Assembly (NCBI GenBank): GCA_021375695.1
Contig: JAEPKX010000001.1
Location: forward strand, 62,001-126,000
DNA from: Candidatus Igneacidithiobacillus taupoensis
Lineage (GTDB): Bacteria > Pseudomonadota > Gammaproteobacteria > Acidithiobacillales > Acidithiobacillaceae
Direction of reading: 5' to 3'
DNA length: 64,000 bases
Shown: positions 7,361 to 16,090 of the stretch, in pieces
Position numbering within the stretch: the stretch's first letter is position 1
How the letters are laid out: the number at the start of each line of letters is the position of its first letter
The notes under the pieces: model-generated
What the model was told of the DNA's origin: nothing
Database searches by the model: none
Seen by the model: the letters and a program-made list of their open reading frames with translations, nothing else
Made by a program: the position numbers and the translations under genes

Positions 7361-9103
7361 CTACATCTGGGTTGGGGCTGAAACCCCCAGGAGAGCGAGG
7401 CCATTGGCCAGGGTCTGGGCTACGGCATCCGCCAGGGCCATCCGTGCCCAACGCAGCTGCGGTTGCTCCACCAGAATCCGGGTGGCATTGTAATAGGTAT
7501 GGAAACTTGCGGCCAGGTCCTTCAAATAAAAGGCAATCTGATGGGGCTCCCGATCCAGGGCAGCACTGCGAACCTGCTCCGGAAAACGCCAAAGCAAGGC
7601 CGCCAGCTCTAACTCCTTGGGTTCCGTCAAGAGCGTGAGATCCGGCAACTCCGTAGCTTCGGCCAGGCCTCGCTCGCTCCCCTGGCGATGCAAGGAATGG
7701 ACGCGCGCATGGGCATATTGAATGTAATAGACGGGGTTTTCTTCACTGTGCCTGGTCGCCAGTTCCAGATCGAAGTCCAGATGCTGATCGGCCCGACGAA
7801 GCACATAAAAAAAACGCGCAGCGTCATTCCCTACCTCTTCCCGTAGTTGTCGCAGGGTCACGAACTCGCCCGCCCGTGTGGACATGGAGACTTTTTCCGA
7901 ACCCCGATACAGATTGGCGAACTGCACCAACAACACCTCCAGGCGTTCAGACGCAAGGCCCAGGGCCTCCAGGCTTGCCCGCACCCGCGGGATATAGCCG
8001 TGGTGATCGGCTCCCCACATATCGATGAAACCCGTAAATCCGCGCTGGTATTTTTCGTAATGGTAGGCCACGTCCGAGGCAAAATAGGTATAGGCACCAT
8101 TTTCGCGACGCAAAACCCGGTCCTTGTCATCGCCAAAAGCTGTGGAACGGAACCAAAGGGCGCCCTGCTCTTCGTAGCAGAAACCTGCGGCCTCGAGGGC
8201 CTGCACGGCAGCATGCACCGCCCCGCTCGCCATCAAGGTACGCTCCGAATACCAGTGGTCAAAGCGGACCCCAAAGTCTTCCAGATCGGCATGAATATCG
8301 GCCAGAATTTCCTGCAGGCCAGCACCATGCAGTCGCAGGTACGCTTCCTCCCCCAGAACCGATTTGAGATGGGCAATGAGGGCATCGATGGCTTGGTCGC
8401 CATCCGCATAGCCGGTAAGATCAGGAGCACCCTCCAAAGCAAAGAGAAAACCCTTCCCCTCTCGTTCATACAAGCCTCGGGCGATCTCGCACACATACTC
8501 TCCCCGATAGGCACTGGCGGGAAATGGCCAGGGTAGGCTTTGCCTGGCCGCCTCTACATAGCGCAGAAAAACGCTGGCGGCCAGGATATCCATCTGCCGA
8601 CCGGCATCATTGACATAGTATTCGCAAAAGACCTCAAAGCCGGCATAGCGCAGCAGCTCCGCCAAACTGGCTCCGTAGGCAGCCCCCCGACCATGGCCAA
8701 CATGCAAGGGTCCCGTGGGATTGGCCGAAACAAACTCCAGATGGATCTTTTGACCCAGACCCAAGGACTGCCGACCGAAGTCTTTTCTGGCCGTCAGCAC
8801 CTCTGCAATAACTCTTTGCAACGCTACAGGATGCAAAAAGAAATTCAGAAAACCAGGCCCTGCTACCTCCACCCGCTTGATCCACGGAGAATCAGGCAAC
8901 GCCTCACGGATCCGCTCTGCCAGGTTTCGGGGTGGTAGACCGGCACTCCTGGCGAGCAATAGGGCAATATTGCTCGCCAAATCGCCGTGCTCAACCTGGC
9001 GGGGACGATCGAAATCCAAATGGGCTGGAACTTCGGGAATCACTCCTTGTTGATGCAGGGTCTTCAGGGCCTGTACAAGAGATTCGGCAGCAAAATGTTT
9101 CAA
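7361..9103 (-). CDS. argS: Arginyl-tRNA synthetase
   Basis: 580 residues, the usual class Ia ArgRS length. Signature HIGH motif appears as HVGHGRG, and the KMSKS equivalent as [11 protein letters not shown]. The N-terminal Add1 domain ([13 protein letters not shown] onward) and C-terminal anticodon-binding domain (from about 460) are complete. No ATG is available near the conserved N-terminus. TTG at 9103 gives [13 protein letters not shown] with AAGG upstream, and matches other ArgRS starts. A TTG at 9181 would add 26 residues without similarity. It is divergent from the mechanosensitive channel gene. Confidence 0.95.
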   Translation of the reverse strand: MKHFAAESLVQALKTLHQQGVIPEVPAHLDFDRPRQVEHGDLASNIALLLARSAGLPPRNLAERIREALPDSPWIKRVEVAGPGFLNFFLHPVALQRVIAEVLTARKDFGRQSLGLGQKIHLEFVSANPTGPLHVGHGRGAAYGASLAELLRYAGFEVFCEYYVNDAGRQMDILAASVFLRYVEAARQSLPWPFPASAYRGEYVCEIARGLYEREGKGFLFALEGAPDLTGYADGDQAIDALIAHLKSVLGEEAYLRLHGAGLQEILADIHADLEDFGVRFDHWYSERTLMASGAVHAAVQALEAAGFCYEEQGALWFRSTAFGDDKDRVLRRENGAYTYFASDVAYHYEKYQRGFTGFIDMWGADHHGYIPRVRASLEALGLASERLEVLLVQFANLYRGSEKVSMSTRAGEFVTLRQLREEVGNDAARFFYVLRRADQHLDFDLELATRHSEENPVYYIQYAHARVHSLHRQGSERGLAEATELPDLTLLTEPKELELAALLWRFPEQVRSAALDREPHQIAFYLKDLAASFHTYYNATRILVEQPQLRWARMALADAVAQTLANGLALLGVSAPTQM

Positions 9104-9198
9104 TGGGTCAACCTTGTGTCCAAAAGCTTTTTGCGGCAGTGTACCCCATGCAGCGGCTTTGCGGCAGAGGTCTTGCGCCAACTCTCAGGGAATGAAAC

Positions 9199-10107
9199 AT
9201 GAGCTCCCATACCTTCCATGCAACATGGCAATGGTTTGTAAGCCCCATTGACTTTGGCTTTGCCCAAATAGAGCCCATCAAAATTCTGCAGTTGTTGCTA
9301 TTGCTGGTGCTCTTGTGGTGGGGGGCCCGCTGGCTACGCAAGGTTATGCGCATCGTTCTGTCCCGGCGGATGAGCCCCTCGCTGGCCTATGCCATCTCCC
9401 GCATCAGTTATTACATTCTTCTTGCTTTTGGTGCCCTGATTGCCCTGCAAACCATTGGCGTCAATCTCAGCAGCCTCTCCATTTTGGGCGGCGTTGTGGG
9501 TGTGGGCTTGGGATTTGGGCTACAGAACATTTTCAGCAACTTTGCTTCCGGTCTGATCCTGCTCATCGAACAAAGTATCAAGGTGGGCGACTATATCCAA
9601 CTCAAAGAAAATGGTCTCCATGGCGAAGTGGTTCATTTGGGGGTGCGCTATACCCAAGTCCGCAGCAATGACAACATCGACATTCTGGTACCCAACTCCC
9701 AGTTCATCAACGGTGAGGTCATCAACTGGAGCTTGAGCGATGCTTCCATGCGCTTCCACATACCCTTTCGGGTACCCTATGGCACCGACCGCGCCCGTCT
9801 GGAGCAAATTACCGTAGCCGCAGCCCGACAGGGACGCTTTACCCTCGATGAAGAAGGCAAACGGCCAGGGCTCTGGATCACGGCCTTTGGCGATGCGGGT
9901 TATGACTGCGAAATGATCGTCTGGGTCAACCGCAGTGGCTTGATGAGGCCGGGCGCTACGCGTGCCGAGTACCACAAGCTTTTGGCCGACGCCTTGGAGC
10001 AGGAAGGCATTCCCATTCCCCGCCCCCGTCAGGAAATCAGCTTTGCCTCTTCAGCATCGGCGGAAGCCTTGGTCTCGGCCACCAGGGCCTCCCCCTCTTC
10101 CTCATAA
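9199..10107 (+). CDS. Small-conductance mechanosensitive channel (MscS family)
   Basis: 302 residues. There are three predicted membrane spans in the first 130 residues, then the pore-lining segment with the alternating Gly/Ala pattern (GVVGVGLGFGLQNIFSNFASG) and the conserved LLIEQSIKVGDYIQL junction to the cytoplasmic vestibule. The soluble domain (to about 275) contains PNSQFINGEVINWS. It acts in the inner membrane as a tension-gated release valve during osmotic downshock. The Ser/Ala-rich last 25 residues are encoded by DNA that also encodes the end of the convergent MFS gene (79-base overlap). Confidence 0.92.
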   Translation: MSSHTFHATWQWFVSPIDFGFAQIEPIKILQLLLLLVLLWWGARWLRKVMRIVLSRRMSPSLAYAISRISYYILLAFGALIALQTIGVNLSSLSILGGVVGVGLGFGLQNIFSNFASGLILLIEQSIKVGDYIQLKENGLHGEVVHLGVRYTQVRSNDNIDILVPNSQFINGEVINWSLSDASMRFHIPFRVPYGTDRARLEQITVAAARQGRFTLDEEGKRPGLWITAFGDAGYDCEMIVWVNRSGLMRPGATRAEYHKLLADALEQEGIPIPRPRQEISFASSASAEALVSATRASPSSS

Positions 10108-11582
10108 CTGGCTGGAAGGGTGGGCGCATGCAAAAAGAGGTAGGCCACCAGCGCTGCCAGCAGACAAATACCACTGGAAAAGCGCAGGAGATTATCGAGG
10201 CTTAGGGTATCGGCAAGGGCCGTCACCTGCTGTTGCAAGAGGGGCAAGGGCAACGGGGAGGGCGGGATCCCGTAACCGGAACGAAGGCTGTTGCCGGCTA
10301 CTGCCGCCCCCCGGGTCCAATACACGCTCAAGAGACTCACGCCAATATTGGCGCTGAATACCCGCAAAAAATTGCTGGTGGTGGCGGCGCGCGCAATTTC
10401 CGCTTTGGGAATGGGAGAAAGCAAGAGCAAGGTCAGCGGCACAAAGAGAGAGCCCACGCCCAGGCCCAGCAGAAAAATGGGCCAGAACAATTGACCCAAA
10501 CCCATACCAGGACTCAAGTACGCACTGCCATAGGCCAGGGCAAAAAATAAAAAACAAAGGCTCGCCAAACGACGCAGGCCAATGGGCCCATGCAAGCGAT
10601 CCAGGAGACTCGATAGGGGTATGGCGGCCAGGCCAATGGGCAAGAGGATCACACTTGCCCACCAGCCGTTATAACCCAGGTCTTCTTCCGCCCAGAGGGG
10701 TAGTACCGAGGCCCAGCCCATGAACAAGGCCCAACCCAGACTGAGCAATGCCAATCCCAACCAGTAATTGCGTGCGCGCAGATAATGAAAGAGTAAAAGC
10801 GGGTGAGGAGTGCTGGCTTCCCGCCAGGCAAAAAGCACCAAGGACACCAAGGCCAAGAGCAGCATGTGGAGAATGAAACGGGAATGCCACCAGCCATACT
10901 GTTCGCCATTGTCCAGGACGATCTGCAAGGCCATGAGGCCCCCATAGAGCAAAAGAAAGCCCGGCCAATCAAAGGGAGGCGGCGATGACCGCTGTTCCTT
11001 GGGGATTGCTCCCATCCCCACCCAAGCCGCCAACAACCACAGCGGAACCGAAAGGGCAAAGAGCCAGCGATAGCCCAGGGTAGTGGCAAAATACCCCCCA
11101 ATGGCAGGGCCCACGAAAAAGGGGAGCAACATGGCGTTGCTCCAGATGATGGTGATCAGGCCGTGACGGCGGGGATCGGAATTGGCCAGGAACAACGATT
11201 GGCTCAACGGAACCAGCAAGCCTGCCGCCAAGCCCTCCAAGGCACGACTAACGAGCAAGATCCACAAATTCTGGGTAGTTGCCGAGACCACACTCCCGAC
11301 CGTCGCCAGGCCACAGGCGGCGACAAAGACCCGACGACTACCAAAGCGGGCCGTGGTCCAAGGCATGATGGTAATGCCCACGGACCAATTGACAATGAAA
11401 TAGGTCAGGGTCCAAAGAGCATGGTCGCTACTGGTGGCAACCCCCCCTGCCACATAGGGGAATATCCCCTGAACAGCGGCACCATTGAGGGAGCCCATGG
11501 CCAGCCCCAGGCCCACACCAGTCAAAAGCCGCCAAGGCAAGCCTTGGGATGACACCGTCACCATTTTCTCCCGATCAGTCAC
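10029..11582 (-). CDS. DHA2 family (EmrB/QacA-like) MFS drug exporter
   Basis: 517 residues with about 14 hydrophobic spans, the size of DHA2 drug:H+ antiporters. Family features include the N-terminal GAAVQGIFPYVAGG, the loop 2-3 motif TARFGSRRVF, and the motif C-like region GPAIGGYF in span 5. No membrane-fusion protein or outer-membrane channel gene is adjacent. The start shown is GTG 11582 with AGGG upstream; ATG 11564 is an equal alternative. It is divergent from a LysR regulator across a 71-base gap carrying two palindromes, so it is the probable target of that regulator. The exported compound is unknown. Confidence 0.87.
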   Translation of the reverse strand: MTDREKMVTVSSQGLPWRLLTGVGLGLAMGSLNGAAVQGIFPYVAGGVATSSDHALWTLTYFIVNWSVGITIMPWTTARFGSRRVFVAACGLATVGSVVSATTQNLWILLVSRALEGLAAGLLVPLSQSLFLANSDPRRHGLITIIWSNAMLLPFFVGPAIGGYFATTLGYRWLFALSVPLWLLAAWVGMGAIPKEQRSSPPPFDWPGFLLLYGGLMALQIVLDNGEQYGWWHSRFILHMLLLALVSLVLFAWREASTPHPLLLFHYLRARNYWLGLALLSLGWALFMGWASVLPLWAEEDLGYNGWWASVILLPIGLAAIPLSSLLDRLHGPIGLRRLASLCFLFFALAYGSAYLSPGMGLGQLFWPIFLLGLGVGSLFVPLTLLLLSPIPKAEIARAATTSNFLRVFSANIGVSLLSVYWTRGAAVAGNSLRSGYGIPPSPLPLPLLQQQVTALADTLSLDNLLRFSSGICLLAALVAYLFLHAPTLPASYEEEGEALVAETKASADAEEAKLIS

Positions 11583-11604
11583 TGGTCATACCCTATGCTG
11601 TGGA

Positions 11605-11640
11605 ATACTATTGGTCCAATGGAATTTTTTGGCCAAAAAC
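11605..11640. promoter_or_regulatory. Two palindromes between the MFS exporter and LysR genes
   Basis: An inverted repeat ATTGG-T-CCAAT occupies 11610-11620. A perfect 14-base palindrome TTTTTGGCCAAAAA occupies 11626-11639. Both lie in the short divergent intergenic region between the exporter and the LysR gene. LysR regulators commonly bind dyad sites (T-N11-A) in such regions, so these are candidate operator elements. The function is inferred. Confidence 0.4.
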
Positions 11641-11653
11641 ATCGAGATTTCCG

Positions 11654-12589
11654 ATGAAATGGCAACTGGAAGATCTGCTGGCCTTTTTGGCCGTGGCGGA
11701 GAGCGGCAAAGTGGGTCTGGCGGCAAGGCGACTCCACCGCAGCCAACCCACCCTCTCGGGGCGCCTGCAGCGTCTGCAGGAGAGTATTGGCGAGCCTCTC
11801 TATCAGCGCCAGGGCCGCCAGCTGGTCCTCACCCCCAGCGGTCAGTCTTTGCTTCCCCTCTTGCGCCGCCTGCGCGAGGATCTCGCCGAGATAGACGATT
11901 GGGCCCAGCGACGCCAGCGGCTCCAGGAAGGGAGCATTCGCATTGCTGCTAGCACCACCGTTGCCAATTATTTTCTCATGGATCATCTGGCCCGTTTTCG
12001 TGCCCAATATCCAGCCATCGAGCTGCGCCTAAAGACGGGCTCCTTTGAAATTGCCGAAATGGACTGGAACGATTGGGATCTGCTGTTTACGGAGGAGTCC
12101 ATTGCCCGGGAGCGCATCCCCGGTCATATCCAGCAAGAACCCTGGCGGGAGGATGAACTGGTGGCCATTCTCCCCCGAACTCACCCCTGGGTCCTGGGCG
12201 GGCGCCGAGAGGTGAGCTGGGAAGAGGTCCTGCAGGAACCCATTGTCTGGCGAGAGCCTCATTCGGGCATTCGCAAACGGGTGGAACAAACCCTACGGGA
12301 GCGTGGATTGAAACCCAGCTACACCGTCGAGGTGACCGGTGTGGAAGGATTACGGGAGGCAGTGGCGGCAGGGCTTGGTATCGGATTTGCGTCGGTCGAG
12401 GCCCTGGACAAGGTGCGCTGGCCCCTGGCCTCCCTGCGCCTGGACCCACCCCATGGACTGTTCTGGACCCTCTATGTGCTCCACCCGGCCCCGGACTGCT
12501 GTTCTGCGGCCTTGCGGGCCCTCCTTTCACTGCTGCGCCGACCTGCCGCAGCCACTCAGGAAGATTCCAGCAGAATACAAGCCCCGTAA
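11654..12589 (+). CDS. LysR family transcriptional regulator
   Basis: 311 residues. The N-terminal winged helix-turn-helix runs from WQLEDLLAFLAVAESG through LHRSQPTLSGRLQRLQESIG and LVLTPSGQSLL. The C-terminal periplasmic-binding-protein-like effector domain fills about residues 90-295. The ATG at 11654 was chosen by alignment with LysR N-termini. The frame is open upstream but contains no similarity. It is divergent from the DHA2 exporter, which it probably controls. The effector cannot be told from sequence. Its end overlaps prmB by 34 bases. Confidence 0.9.
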   Translation: MKWQLEDLLAFLAVAESGKVGLAARRLHRSQPTLSGRLQRLQESIGEPLYQRQGRQLVLTPSGQSLLPLLRRLREDLAEIDDWAQRRQRLQEGSIRIAASTTVANYFLMDHLARFRAQYPAIELRLKTGSFEIAEMDWNDWDLLFTEESIARERIPGHIQQEPWREDELVAILPRTHPWVLGGRREVSWEEVLQEPIVWREPHSGIRKRVEQTLRERGLKPSYTVEVTGVEGLREAVAAGLGIGFASVEALDKVRWPLASLRLDPPHGLFWTLYVLHPAPDCCSAALRALLSLLRRPAAATQEDSSRIQAP

Positions 12590-13452
12590 CCTCCTGCTGG
12601 ATGCTCCAACCAGATCAAGGGCAAATCAGGGCGCTTTTGCATCAAGGCCTCTTCCGCATCCCCCGTCTCCAGAATCAGGGCCCCGCCATTGTGTAGATAT
12701 TGGGGAGCCTGCTCTAAGAGAGGAAGCAGGTAATCCAGCCCATCCACTCCTGCGGCCAGGGCAATCCTCGGTTCGTGCTGGTATTCGGGGGGGAGACTCG
12801 CCATGGCCTTGGCATCCACATAGGGAGGGTTACTGACAATCAGATCGTATCGCTCTCCCTGCAAACCCGCAAAGAGATCCGACTGGAGTAAGCGAATACG
12901 CTGGGCAAAGCCGTGTTCACGAACATTCTCTGCTGCCAGAGCAAGGGCCTCGGCCGAAACATCCACGGCATCTACCATAGCCTCTGGAAAGCGCTCGGCC
13001 AAGGCCACCGCCAGGCAGCCACTGCCCGTACCCACTTCCAGAATTCGCTGCACTTGCTGTGCATCTACCCAAGGGGCAAAACCCTCCTCGAGGAAGGGCT
13101 CCAGTAGACTGCGCGGGATCAGGACCCGTTCGTCCACACGATATCGTCGCCCGGCAAACCATGCCTCTCCCAGGATGTACGCCGTCGGTCGGCGCAGGAT
13201 TTCCCGCTGGTAGAAGGCGTCGAGAACGGATTGACGCTCCGCGGTCGTCAGTCGGGCCCCCAGGAATTCCGGAAGCTCCTCGGGTTCCAGGGCGAGCCGC
13301 CTGGCCAGCAATGCGGCTGCCTCGTCCCTGGGGGTCTGAAAGCCCTGACTGCAATCGACACCCGCAGCCGCCAGACGACTGGTTCCATAACGCCAGAAAT
13401 CACCCAAGTTCTCCAAGCTCGCTGCCGCGTCATAATATCTGGCAAAACGCAT
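12556..13452 (-). CDS. prmB: 50S ribosomal protein L3 glutamine methyltransferase
   Basis: 298 residues. The SAM site LEVGTGSGCLAVALAE and the catalytic NPPYVDAKAM identify an N5-glutamine methyltransferase. PrmB is preferred over PrmC because the N-terminal domain has WRYGTSRLAAAG and AYILGEAWFAGRRYRVDERVLIPRS, resembling the PrmB form AYLTNKAWFCG. It methylates the glutamine of ribosomal protein L3. ATG 13452 shares one base with the stop of the exonuclease III gene (TGATG), so the two are translationally coupled. Confidence 0.88.
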   Translation of the reverse strand: MRFARYYDAAASLENLGDFWRYGTSRLAAAGVDCSQGFQTPRDEAAALLARRLALEPEELPEFLGARLTTAERQSVLDAFYQREILRRPTAYILGEAWFAGRRYRVDERVLIPRSLLEPFLEEGFAPWVDAQQVQRILEVGTGSGCLAVALAERFPEAMVDAVDVSAEALALAAENVREHGFAQRIRLLQSDLFAGLQGERYDLIVSNPPYVDAKAMASLPPEYQHEPRIALAAGVDGLDYLLPLLEQAPQYLHNGGALILETGDAEEALMQKRPDLPLIWLEHPAGGYGACILLESS

Positions 13453-14213
13453 CAGCCAAGCTCCAACCAGACCGGGCAGTGATCGGAGCCCTGGACCTCC
13501 GTCGCGATCCCGGCACCTTGAACCCGCGACCATAGGCTTTCATGGACCCAGATATAGTCCAGGCGCCAACCCACGTTTCGTTCCCGCGCTCCAGTGCGCT
13601 GACTCCACCAGGAATAGACCACCTCCTGGGGATGGAGGCGGCGAAAACTATCGATCCACCCCGCCTGGGCAAAACGATCGAGCCACGCCCGCTCTTCCGG
13701 GAGAAAGCCCGAAATCTTTTGGTTTTCGCGAGGGCGGGCCAAATCGATGGGTTGGTGGGCAGTATTCACATCGCCACAAAATATGCTGGGCCGCCCCTCG
13801 GCCCAACGTTCTTGCAGACGGGTCAGGAAAGCAGCATAAAAATCGAGCTTGTACTGCAGGCGATGGGCATCTTTTTTGCCATTGGGAAAGTAGACATTAT
13901 ACAGGTCAAAATCACCACAATCATGGACGAGCACCCGTCCTTCCCGATCCCAGACCTCCTGGCCCAGGCCTCTGGCCAACAACGGTCGGGGCTTGCGAAA
14001 AAAAGTCGCCACCCCGCTATAGCCCGCCCGCTCGGCCACCGCCCAATCGCTTGTATAGCCAGGCAAATCCACTTGTTCCCTGGGCAGGGTCTTGGGGTCC
14101 ACCTTGCACTCCTGCAAACAAAGAACATCGGGTTGCGTCTCGGCTACCCATTGGCCAAGCCCCTTCCGACGCGCGGCCCGCCAGCCGTTGATGTTCCAGC
14201 TATACAGGCGCAT
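13452..14213 (-). CDS. Exodeoxyribonuclease III / AP endonuclease (first copy)
   Basis: 253 residues, an exonuclease-endonuclease-phosphatase fold enzyme. Signature elements are YSWNINGWRAA, CLQECKV with the metal-binding Glu, FCGDVNTAHQ and the terminal GSDHCPVWLEL with the catalytic His. It cleaves at abasic sites and removes 3' blocking groups in base excision repair. The RxxxRKGLGQW segment resembles the ExoA subgroup more than E. coli XthA. It sits between an unknown 91-residue gene and prmB, with no gaps. A second, differently typed copy lies at 16091. Confidence 0.92.
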   Translation of the reverse strand: MRLYSWNINGWRAARRKGLGQWVAETQPDVLCLQECKVDPKTLPREQVDLPGYTSDWAVAERAGYSGVATFFRKPRPLLARGLGQEVWDREGRVLVHDCGDFDLYNVYFPNGKKDAHRLQYKLDFYAAFLTRLQERWAEGRPSIFCGDVNTAHQPIDLARPRENQKISGFLPEERAWLDRFAQAGWIDSFRRLHPQEVVYSWWSQRTGARERNVGWRLDYIWVHESLWSRVQGAGIATEVQGSDHCPVWLELG

Positions 14214-14489
14214 TCAGCGCACTACCCGAACCGCCAGAAAATCGCCTTTGGCCAGCACCGACTCCAGCAAAGTTCGCGCCTCGGCCGTACCGGCATCCTG
14301 GGGGAGAGTCGGCAGCACGTCGCGCGCCGCGCGGGGACTGATGACCCCATGACGGATGGCGAGCTGGTAGAGCAACTGGATAGAGGCGGCATTATCGGGT
14401 CGATGCACCAGGGTCTGCCGAAGTTCGGCGCGCGGACCTCCATAAAACAAGAGCTCTTTGATGCCCTCCACCGTCATTTCTTTGGTCAT
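14214..14489 (-). CDS. Unrecognised 91-residue protein between rlmJ and exonuclease III
   Basis: I do not recognise this protein. It is a soluble-looking, probably helical 91-residue protein (KELLFYGGPRAELRQTL near the N-terminus, AEARTLLESVLAK near the C-terminus) without signal peptide, membrane span or cysteines. Its ATG overlaps the rlmJ stop by four bases, and its stop adjoins the exonuclease III start directly, which strongly supports a translated gene. Base composition resembles its neighbours. The context (RNA methylation, DNA repair) does not settle a role. Confidence 0.7.
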   Translation of the reverse strand: MTKEMTVEGIKELLFYGGPRAELRQTLVHRPDNAASIQLLYQLAIRHGVISPRAARDVLPTLPQDAGTAEARTLLESVLAKGDFLAVRVVR

Positions 14490-15352
14490 GATCCCTTCTT
14501 TTCCTCTTTGGCCATTTTGCCCCCGTACGACCTAGGCAATTTTGCAAAATTCTGTACCTGGATACCCCAATAACCTGCCTCGGACAAGCAGGGCCCCATG
14601 GCATGATAGGCGGGCAGTAGACGATCCAGGAGACCCCAAGGCGGACGAATGAAGCAAAGACCGGAACCGGTCATCCGCTCAACCCCCGACTCCTCGGCAA
14701 AAGCAAGCTCAATGACCTGGAAGTCCATCTGTCGTCGCAAATCTTGCCAGAGTCGAGCGATCTTAGCGCGGTTCTTTCTAGGGTACCACAGCAAAAAGCT
14801 TCCTTGGGGCCAGCGCTGCCGGGCTTCCAGAAGGGCATCCGTCAGGCGCTCCCATTCATCGGCCCGCTCGTAGGGTGGATCGATGAGCACCAGGCCCCGA
14901 CCTTCCCGCGGCGGCAAGTGTCCACGCAACAGGGCATAGCCATCCTCGGCAAACACGCTGGTGTTGGGGCGACGCTGCAGCTCCTGTCGCAATCTCGCAG
15001 CCACGGCAGGGGCCAACTCTCCCACTACCATCCGGTCCTGGGGACGCAGCATGCGGGCGGCCAGGAGCGGAGATCCCAAATAGCTGGTCAAGGTGTCCCC
15101 CGGATTTTCCCTCGCCAACAAGTCCAACCAGGGACCCAAGGCCGGGAGATTTCGGCGTTGCTCCCAAAGCCGCTGCACCCCTTGCCGGGCCTCTGCCGCA
15201 AAGCCCAGTTCATACCGTCCTGCCCCTCCATGCGTATCCATAAAAAACAGTGGCTTATCTTTTTTGCCAAGCAATTCCAGCGCCAAAACCAAGGCAAGAT
15301 GTTTGCTGCAATCGGCAGCGTTGCCAGCATGAAACTGATGTTGATAATTCAT
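14486..15352 (-). CDS. rlmJ: 23S rRNA (adenine2030-N6)-methyltransferase
   Basis: 288 residues, the length of E. coli RlmJ. Family marks are the N-terminal NYQHQFHAGNAADCSKH, MDTHGGAGRYEL, and the catalytic VLIDPPYERADEWE of the N6-adenine methyltransferase fold. It methylates A2030 of 23S rRNA. The start at 15352 agrees with the conserved N-terminus. It is the first gene of a minus-strand unit rlmJ-(unknown)-exoIII-prmB with overlapping junctions throughout. Confidence 0.92.
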   Translation of the reverse strand: MNYQHQFHAGNAADCSKHLALVLALELLGKKDKPLFFMDTHGGAGRYELGFAAEARQGVQRLWEQRRNLPALGPWLDLLARENPGDTLTSYLGSPLLAARMLRPQDRMVVGELAPAVAARLRQELQRRPNTSVFAEDGYALLRGHLPPREGRGLVLIDPPYERADEWERLTDALLEARQRWPQGSFLLWYPRKNRAKIARLWQDLRRQMDFQVIELAFAEESGVERMTGSGLCFIRPPWGLLDRLLPAYHAMGPCLSEAGYWGIQVQNFAKLPRSYGGKMAKEEKKGS

Positions 15353-15481
15353 TCAATGGATCTCCAGAGGACAGATTCTAGCAGGAAAGTGGCCACCGCA
15401 CCGGCAATGGGCACCCTTCACTTGGCTTCCCCGGCAGCTTTGGTCATCATAGAAGAGAAATCCTTACGCCGGAGCAAGCTC

Positions 15482-16084
15482 ATGCGCCTCTATGTCACTC
15501 CTACCAGTCCCTATGCGCGAAAAGTTCGTATCGCCCTGATGGAAAAAGGGCTTGCCTTTGCGCTGGAGAAGGTGGATTTACGCGACCCCGATCATGGGGC
15601 GCGGCAATGGAATCCCTTGGGCAAGATTCCCGTACTGGTTACCAATGCCGGCGAAGCCTTTTTCGATTCTGCAGTCATCCTGCAATATCTGGAAACAATT
15701 CATCCCCAACCACCGCTCTTGCCGACAGAGCCCATGGCCAGACTGGCGTGCTTGCGTCTGGAAGCCTTGGCCAATGGAATTATGGATGCAACGGTTGCCT
15801 GGGTGCAGGAGCAACGTCGAAGCAAGGATTGTCAAGACCCTGCCTTGCTCCAAAAGCTGCGTAACAAAACCCAAACCGCCCTGGCTTATCTGGAGGAACA
15901 AAGTCGCCATTGGCAGGCACCCAGGCCAAAGGAGCCGCTGCCACTGGGACAAATCGGTGCCGTCGCCGCCATCGGCTATGTCGATCTGCGGGCACCCGAG
16001 TTGCTGGTTCCCTACCCCGATCTCCAGCATTGGTTCCAGTCGCTCCGGGATCGTCCCAGTGTCGCCCAGACGATGCCGGAATAA
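15482..16084 (+). CDS. Glutathione S-transferase family protein
   Basis: 200 residues. The N-terminal thioredoxin-like domain (1-80) contains TPTSPYARKVRIAL and NPLGKIPVLV, with FDSAVILQYLE as the glutathione gamma-glutamyl-binding segment. The C-terminal helical domain follows. This matches the YibF-like GST subgroup; substrate unknown. The ATG at 15482 begins the conserved domain. The frame is open far upstream, but that part is antisense to rlmJ. The 129-base divergent gap to rlmJ has no clear promoter that I could choose. It is followed six bases later by exonuclease III. Confidence 0.88.
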   Translation: MRLYVTPTSPYARKVRIALMEKGLAFALEKVDLRDPDHGARQWNPLGKIPVLVTNAGEAFFDSAVILQYLETIHPQPPLLPTEPMARLACLRLEALANGIMDATVAWVQEQRRSKDCQDPALLQKLRNKTQTALAYLEEQSRHWQAPRPKEPLPLGQIGAVAAIGYVDLRAPELLVPYPDLQHWFQSLRDRPSVAQTMPE

Positions 16085-16090
16085 CATCGG

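Noticed and set aside
7847-8536. 229-codon plus-strand frame inside argS
   Set aside because: It is antisense to conserved ArgRS domains, with no motifs or start signals.
14744-15481. N-terminal extension of the GST frame giving a 446-residue protein
   Set aside because: The extension is antisense to rlmJ and lacks similarity; the GST domain begins exactly at ATG 15482.
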